From Haplosporangium gracile (Eukaryota; Mortierellomycota; Mortierellomycetes; Mortierellales; Mortierellaceae): a stretch of 35,802 bases of DNA. The stretch lies in NCBI GenBank assembly GCA_015499985.1, contig JAAAUF010000394.1:1-35802 (forward strand), given 5' to 3'. This document shows positions 32,835 to 35,802 of this stretch, one piece after another; the first letter of the stretch is position 1, and each line of letters begins with the position of its first letter. The translations under genes were made by a program, and so were the position numbers. The notes beneath the pieces were generated by a model. The model was not told where the DNA came from. It saw only the letters and a program-made list of their open reading frames with translations, and made no database searches.

Positions 32835-35722
32835 CTACAAAAATTCAATATCACCACTGCCAGGTGTAAGGGGTGCATAATAGAACCCAGCCATGAGGAC
32901 AAAATAACTCAGGATCAAGATACTTCCCTTGAAGTAGTTACTCTTTCCCTCGATGTAGGTATAGGTTAACAGAAAGACCGAGAACAACATTGAAAAGACG
33001 TCCCAGCGAGGGAAGATCAAGTTGAAGGTATGGTTCCAGAGTTGTGTGGCAACTCCACGGTTCAACCATACAGAGACGGCGACCATGGCCGGGATTTGGA
33101 TCAGACAGACTTGGAGCGCATAAGCGGATCCGATTTCCATGGAGAGGGCAATGTTGCCGTACATTGCAAAGGAGATGGCGTTCATGAACTCGGTCACGTT
33201 GGGCACCAGAGCAAAGAGAGTCAGACCCAGAAGTTTCTCGTCGATCGACGACACTGCATCCACACTGTCTACCAAGATTTCTGTAATACAAAAAAGCAAA
33301 AAAAATGAAAATTGTTGGGTTAATTTACCATTTAAAAAACTTGGGCTGAAAGTTCAAGAACAGACAACAACCAAAAGAACAAAAAAAAAGTCGTACCTGC
33401 AATGATAGAGTAGAGGACGGTGCAGCTGAGAAGAACAGTTGCACTCTTGGCCTTGGACCAGTTGGGCGAATCGTGACCTCCGTGTGCTTCATCATCTTCC
33501 TCCTCATCTTCACCATGATCGCTCTTGAGCGTGTCAGGCTCGACATTCAAAGAATTGAGCAAGCCCTGAGCACTTGGATGAATCGCGGCTCCGGCGCCAT
33601 GTGCATCAGGTGCGGTCTGAGGATGTCTCTCGTTAAGTCCGCCGTGCATTCCTGTCGACTGGTAGTTTGAAGTCGAGTATCCAGCATCAGCAGGCCCGAA
33701 CCGTCCCATCTCTGCAGCCTCCTCTCCTGAAAGCGGTCTGTTACTATTATTGGTGGCGGTAGCGTGGACGTTGCTTCCCGTTCCGTACTGAATCAACTGC
33801 TGGAGGATATGGATAGGCAACAACTTCTTGTAGATCGACGAGTCTCGGACAGAACGGGGCTGGGGCTCATGCCAGATCTGCTTGACGTGGGTGCGGAGGG
33901 AGAACCAGATTCCGATCAGGTAAGCAGAGGGGAGAATGATACAGCAAAAGTACATGAGCGGCTTAACGTTCTTTTGGAAGAAGGCATCGTTGGTCGGGTT
34001 GGGCTGGTGATGGAAGCATCGCTGGCATGAAACTTCGCCTGGGGCCATGACGGATTCAGGGCATGGTGTGCAGCGGAGTTCAAACTAAAGAAAAATTAGG
34101 AGTAAACATGCAGCGATGTGGTAAGGATGGATGCAATCAAAATGAGAAGGAGTACCAATGGTCTGGTAACGAATGGCCGCCGAGTGTGATGCCTTACCCG
34201 TCCGTAGATTGTATAGAACAGAGTTGGTGTCAGAACTCCAATAAGCGACATGATCAGCATCGTGGCAGTTACACCTATTTGAAAGGAAACACAAGTGGAT
34301 GAGAAAGTTAATACTTTTGTTCTCACACATGATGACTGCCATTCATGTTCACAATATGATAGACTTGCCTGCACTTTTGGCGTTAAACTTTTGTTCCTTC
34401 TTCTTGATTGCTCCACTCATCATACTGAATCCAGGCATGAGCAACAAACCGGCCAAGAAACTTCCAATCAAAGCTCCCTCTGTAATCAAGCCCTTTCCTT
34501 GCGTCAGAGCAACCGAGTACAGAATGATTTCGATGATGGATCCAAAAGTCGCGTTGATGACCGCTCCCATGCCCAGGGACGACTGAGCAGAGATCGATGA
34601 GACGGCCATTCCAATAAAGTACGACAGTGGGATGACGGATGTCAAGCCCAAAGAAAAGATCACTGCAGGTGAGGTGAGTTTCGAGTCGTGACCCAAAACA
34701 TGAGTCAACACATATTCGTCAAAGATGGTGAAGAACACGACAGGCATCAGGTTGATGAAGATGATGTTGGTGCCATCGTATGTATACTTGTAGTACTGGA
34801 AGCCGATGGCGTCGTATGTGCAGAGAAGAATCTCCGAGTGCTGTGCCGACAGAGTCAATGAGCTTCCGCGCTTGAAGTGAAGTTGCAATGGATGTTGACG
34901 AAGGTGGGTCGCCAAAACATAGGTCAGCTTTCCCATGGGGATCGACACAACCATGAACCAGCAAATGCACGAGACAAAAAGATGCAGTGGGCCTAAGAAA
35001 ATGCCGAAAGAAGGGAAAGAATGTCAGTGTTGAGATTCATTCAAACTGATCGACATAGATATAGCTGACGACCAAAGATGCATACCGATGATGGTAAAGT
35101 AAAAGCCGTAGTAGACTATGCCACCAAGTCCGAGTTGATGCAGCGTGCGAGGTAAGTTCTTGATGATGGTAGATAGAGGGACGCGCTGCCGTTCACGCTC
35201 CTTTTCGTATGTAGAGCTGCTGCGGGGCAGTAATGGGCGAGACTCCTCGGAAGGTGAAGTATAACTGAGTCGTCCATTCCCACTTCCAACGCCATATCCG
35301 TTACCGTTACTGCTGTCGTTGACGTGTCCATGACCGTTGGATTGACCTCTGTAACCATGACCACTAATGTCCGATGCGTTTGCTCCACGAAGGCCACTGG
35401 TCCCGATCTCTCCAGGGTTGAGCTCATGTTCAACATATTGTCCAAAAGGCCATAGAAGGTAGTAGCTCAGACCCAAAACAACCTGACCATAGTCGCTTCC
35501 GCCAAAGGGTGTGAAGAAGAGGACGATGGCGACCAAGAAACAGACCAGAGCGAGCCACCAACCAAAGATCAACGTCCAGAGGAGGTTGCCGACAGATATA
35601 TACAGATCCGAGGATGGTTGAGAGTGAAGTGCCGAATCAGCCTTGCGAGTGACAGAGCGTGACTTTTTGTACAGAGCAGGCTTCCAAAGGGGTAGACCGA
35701 AGGGATGGGTTTGGTTGAGGGT
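32835..35722 (-). CDS. VNX1: Vnx1-type vacuolar cation/H+ exchanger (CaCA/CAX superfamily), 5' end missing
   Basis: Predicted vacuolar antiporter exchanging monovalent cations (perhaps Ca2+) for protons. Exons, 5' to 3' on the minus strand: 35722-35086, 34992-34369, 34274-34198, 34084-33397, 33280-32835; 823 codons plus stop visible. The first visible exon begins at a TGTAG acceptor, so at least one more exon lies beyond base 35802. The N-terminal part (GLPLWKPALYKKSRSV, then LLWTLIFGWWLALVCFLVAI) matches the Vnx1 family. Repeat alpha-1 is SLGMGAVINATFGSIIEIILY; alpha-2 is LVPNVTEFMNAISFAMYGN, with the acidic ion-binding residues present. A Cys-rich stretch FELRCTPCPE...CQRCFHHQ and a disordered loop with an acidic EDEEEDDEAHGGH run separate the repeats. 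Intron 34275-34368 uses a GC donor. Convergent with the chitinase, 216 bases between stops. Confidence 0.92.
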
Positions 35723-35781
35723 CTACAACAGATGGAGGATGTGAAGAAGATTGGAGTGTTTTAGTATATCAAGTGACGGAT

Positions 35782-35802
35782 AGAGAGAGAGAGAGAGAGA
35801 GA
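35782..35802. repeat. (GA)n microsatellite at the right edge
   Basis: Alternating A/G to the last base of the window, inside the intron upstream of the first visible Vnx1 exon. On the minus strand it would read as a (TC)n pyrimidine tract. Confidence 0.95.

Overview
The window looks like nuclear DNA of a filamentous fungus. Genes are densely packed and interrupted by short GT-AG introns, mostly about 90-130 nt. They encode fungal autophagy, chitin-remodelling and vacuolar-transport proteins. Intron density, about 50 % GC coding sequence and proteins with long low-complexity arms fit an early-diverging lineage such as Mortierellomycotina; that placement is inference. The window starts inside a pentanucleotide microsatellite, ends in a (GA)n tract and has one 10-N gap, so it may be a complete small scaffold that broke at simple repeats.

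Layout, left to right: (1) 1-1048, non-coding, with microsatellite and a reiterated TATTGCATA motif. (2) 1049-5731 (+), kinesin-8 (Kip3/KIF18 type), 5 exons. (3) 5907-14322 (-), a giant Set9/SUV4-20-type histone H4K20 methyltransferase, 8 exons, about 2579 aa, with a PWWP-like module and a C-terminal chromobarrel. (4) 15342-19550 (+), ATG9, 11 exons, divergent from Set9 across about 1 kb. (5) 19951-21991 (+), NADP-isocitrate dehydrogenase, 7 exons including two micro-exons. (6) 22349-24208 (+), TRAPPC13-like TRAPP subunit, intronless. (7) 24805-27179 (+), type II membrane glycosyltransferase-like protein, 5 exons. (8) 27180-30171, a 3 kb stretch with no gene I can support. (9) 30379-32618 (+), secreted GH18 chitinase with two CBM5 modules and a TATA promoter, 4 exons. 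(10) 32835-35722 (-), the 3' part of a Vnx1-type cation/H+ exchanger that runs off the right edge.

Exon models were built by hand. Every junction keeps the reading frame, and total lengths are multiples of three. The genes do not form a pathway cluster. They cover the cytoskeleton (kinesin-8), chromatin (Set9), membrane traffic and autophagy (ATG9, TRAPPC13), NADPH metabolism (IDP), wall/glycan work (GT-like, chitinase) and vacuolar ion balance (Vnx1-like).

The most interesting observation is the Set9 architecture. In fission yeast, Set9 depends on a separate PWWP protein, Pdp1, to reach H4K20. Here a PWWP-like module, a histone H1-like heptad repeat tail and a chromobarrel all appear to sit in the same polypeptide as the SET domain.
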